A stretch of DNA of 5,681 nucleotides from Bacteroidales bacterium. GTDB lineage: Bacteria; Bacteroidota; Bacteroidia; Bacteroidales; UBA932. A program made the position numbers and the translations under genes. The stretch covers positions 1-5,681 of the forward strand of contig JAFUUB010000064.1 of NCBI GenBank assembly GCA_017483985.1, in the 5' to 3' direction. The number at the start of each line of letters is the position of its first letter. Position 1 is the first letter of the stretch. Positions 5,196 to 5,681 of this stretch are shown here, one piece after another. The notes beneath the pieces were generated by a model, which worked only from the letters and a program-made list of their open reading frames with translations, was not told the origin of the DNA and searched no databases.

Positions 5196-5681
5196 CTACT
5201 TGTTCAGGGCGTCAGCACTCTTGATGAACTCGGCCAGGTCTTCGTCGGAGACGTGGTAGTTCTGCATCTCGCCGGAGAAATACTGGTCGTATGCGCCCAT
5301 GTCCACGAAACCGTGGCCGGAGAGGTTGAAGAGGATGGTCTTGGCCTCGCCGGTTTCCTTGCACTTCAGGGCTTCCTGGATGGTGGCGGCGATGGCGTGG
5401 CAGGACTCCGGAGCAGGGATGATGCCTTCGGTGCGGGCGAACAGGACGCCGGCGGCGAAGGAATCCTTCTGCTCGATGTCGACCGCCTCCATGAAGCCGT
5501 CCTTCATCAGCTGGGACAGGATGACGCCGGCACCGTGGTAGCGCAGGCCGCCGGCATGGATGGAGGCCGGTTTGAAGGTATGGCCGAGGGTGTACATCGG
5601 CAGGAGCGGGGTCATGCCGGCCTCGTCGCCGAAGTCATACTCGAACTTGCCGCGGGTCAGTTTCGGGCAGGAGTACGGTTC
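5196..5681 (-). CDS. TrpB2-type tryptophan synthase beta-like PLP enzyme, C-terminal part
   Basis: The reading frame is open from the right edge of the window to the TAG-equivalent stop at 5196, giving 161 residues; the start lies outside. The fragment begins EPYSCPKLTRGKFEYDFGDE. It continues with HAGGLRYHG (residues 42-50), E-G-I-I-P-A-P-E-S (85-93) and N-L-S-G-H-G (119-124). HAGGLRYHG is characteristic of the TrpB2 / TrpB-like class, and the last two correspond to the E-G-I-x-P-A-x-E-S and N-L-S-G-R-G motifs of classical TrpB. Such enzymes join indole and serine to make tryptophan with PLP in the cytoplasm. TrpB2 proteins usually lack the TrpA-contact surface and often work alone or as an indole-salvage form. 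The PLP lysine is in the missing N-terminal half (the family has about 450 residues). No trpA follows; the unit ends at a terminator. An internal Met at 5615 is not the start, because conserved sequence continues upstream of it. Confidence 0.92.
   Translation of the reverse strand, partial: EPYSCPKLTRGKFEYDFGDEAGMTPLLPMYTLGHTFKPASIHAGGLRYHGAGVILSQLMKDGFMEAVDIEQKDSFAAGVLFARTEGIIPAPESCHAIAATIQEALKCKETGEAKTILFNLSGHGFVDMGAYDQYFSGEMQNYHVSDEDLAEFIKSADALNK

Overview
The window looks like Bacteroidales chromosome at roughly 55% GC. An Alistipes/Rikenellaceae-type gut organism would fit, but the genus is a guess. Four things point to the order: tightly packed lipoprotein genes with fimbrillin-like (Mfa-like) N-terminal regions, acidic residues just after the lipidated cysteine, A-rich leaders before several starts, and promoter candidates of the TTTG / TAnnTTTG type.

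Left part (1-153): the first 29 codons of an unrecognised minus-strand gene run off the left edge. About 65 bases separate it from the first plus-strand gene, so this is a divergent intergenic region.

Centre (154-3995): a plus-strand run of four genes in the order small peptide A (44 aa), lipoprotein 1 (558 aa), small peptide B (46 aa), lipoprotein 2 (612 aa), with gaps of 9, 16 and 25 bases. The two peptides resemble each other (Y-V-x-P-E-A near the N-terminus, I-L-x-G about 11 residues later, acidic Gly/Pro-rich tail). The two lipoproteins share a layout but have different C-terminal parts. This looks like a peptide-plus-lipoprotein cassette present twice, and it is the most interesting feature here. 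Its function is unknown; a surface or appendage-related role is the best inference. The run ends in two sequence-related hairpins; the second is a strong terminator that also serves the converging genes.

Right part (4127-5075): a minus-strand operon of a YtxH-type one-TM protein, a two-TM holin-like (Phage_holin_3_6 type) protein and a small basic, helical protein. Spacing is 3 bases, then an 11-base overlap. It has its own promoter candidate, embedded in the terminator of the gene behind it.

Right edge (5196-5681): the C-terminal 161 residues of a TrpB2-type, PLP-dependent tryptophan synthase beta-like enzyme on the minus strand. It is followed by a 31-base REP-like palindrome and an intrinsic terminator. 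No gene-free stretch exceeds 300 bases. I saw no tRNA, rRNA, CRISPR array or insertion sequence.
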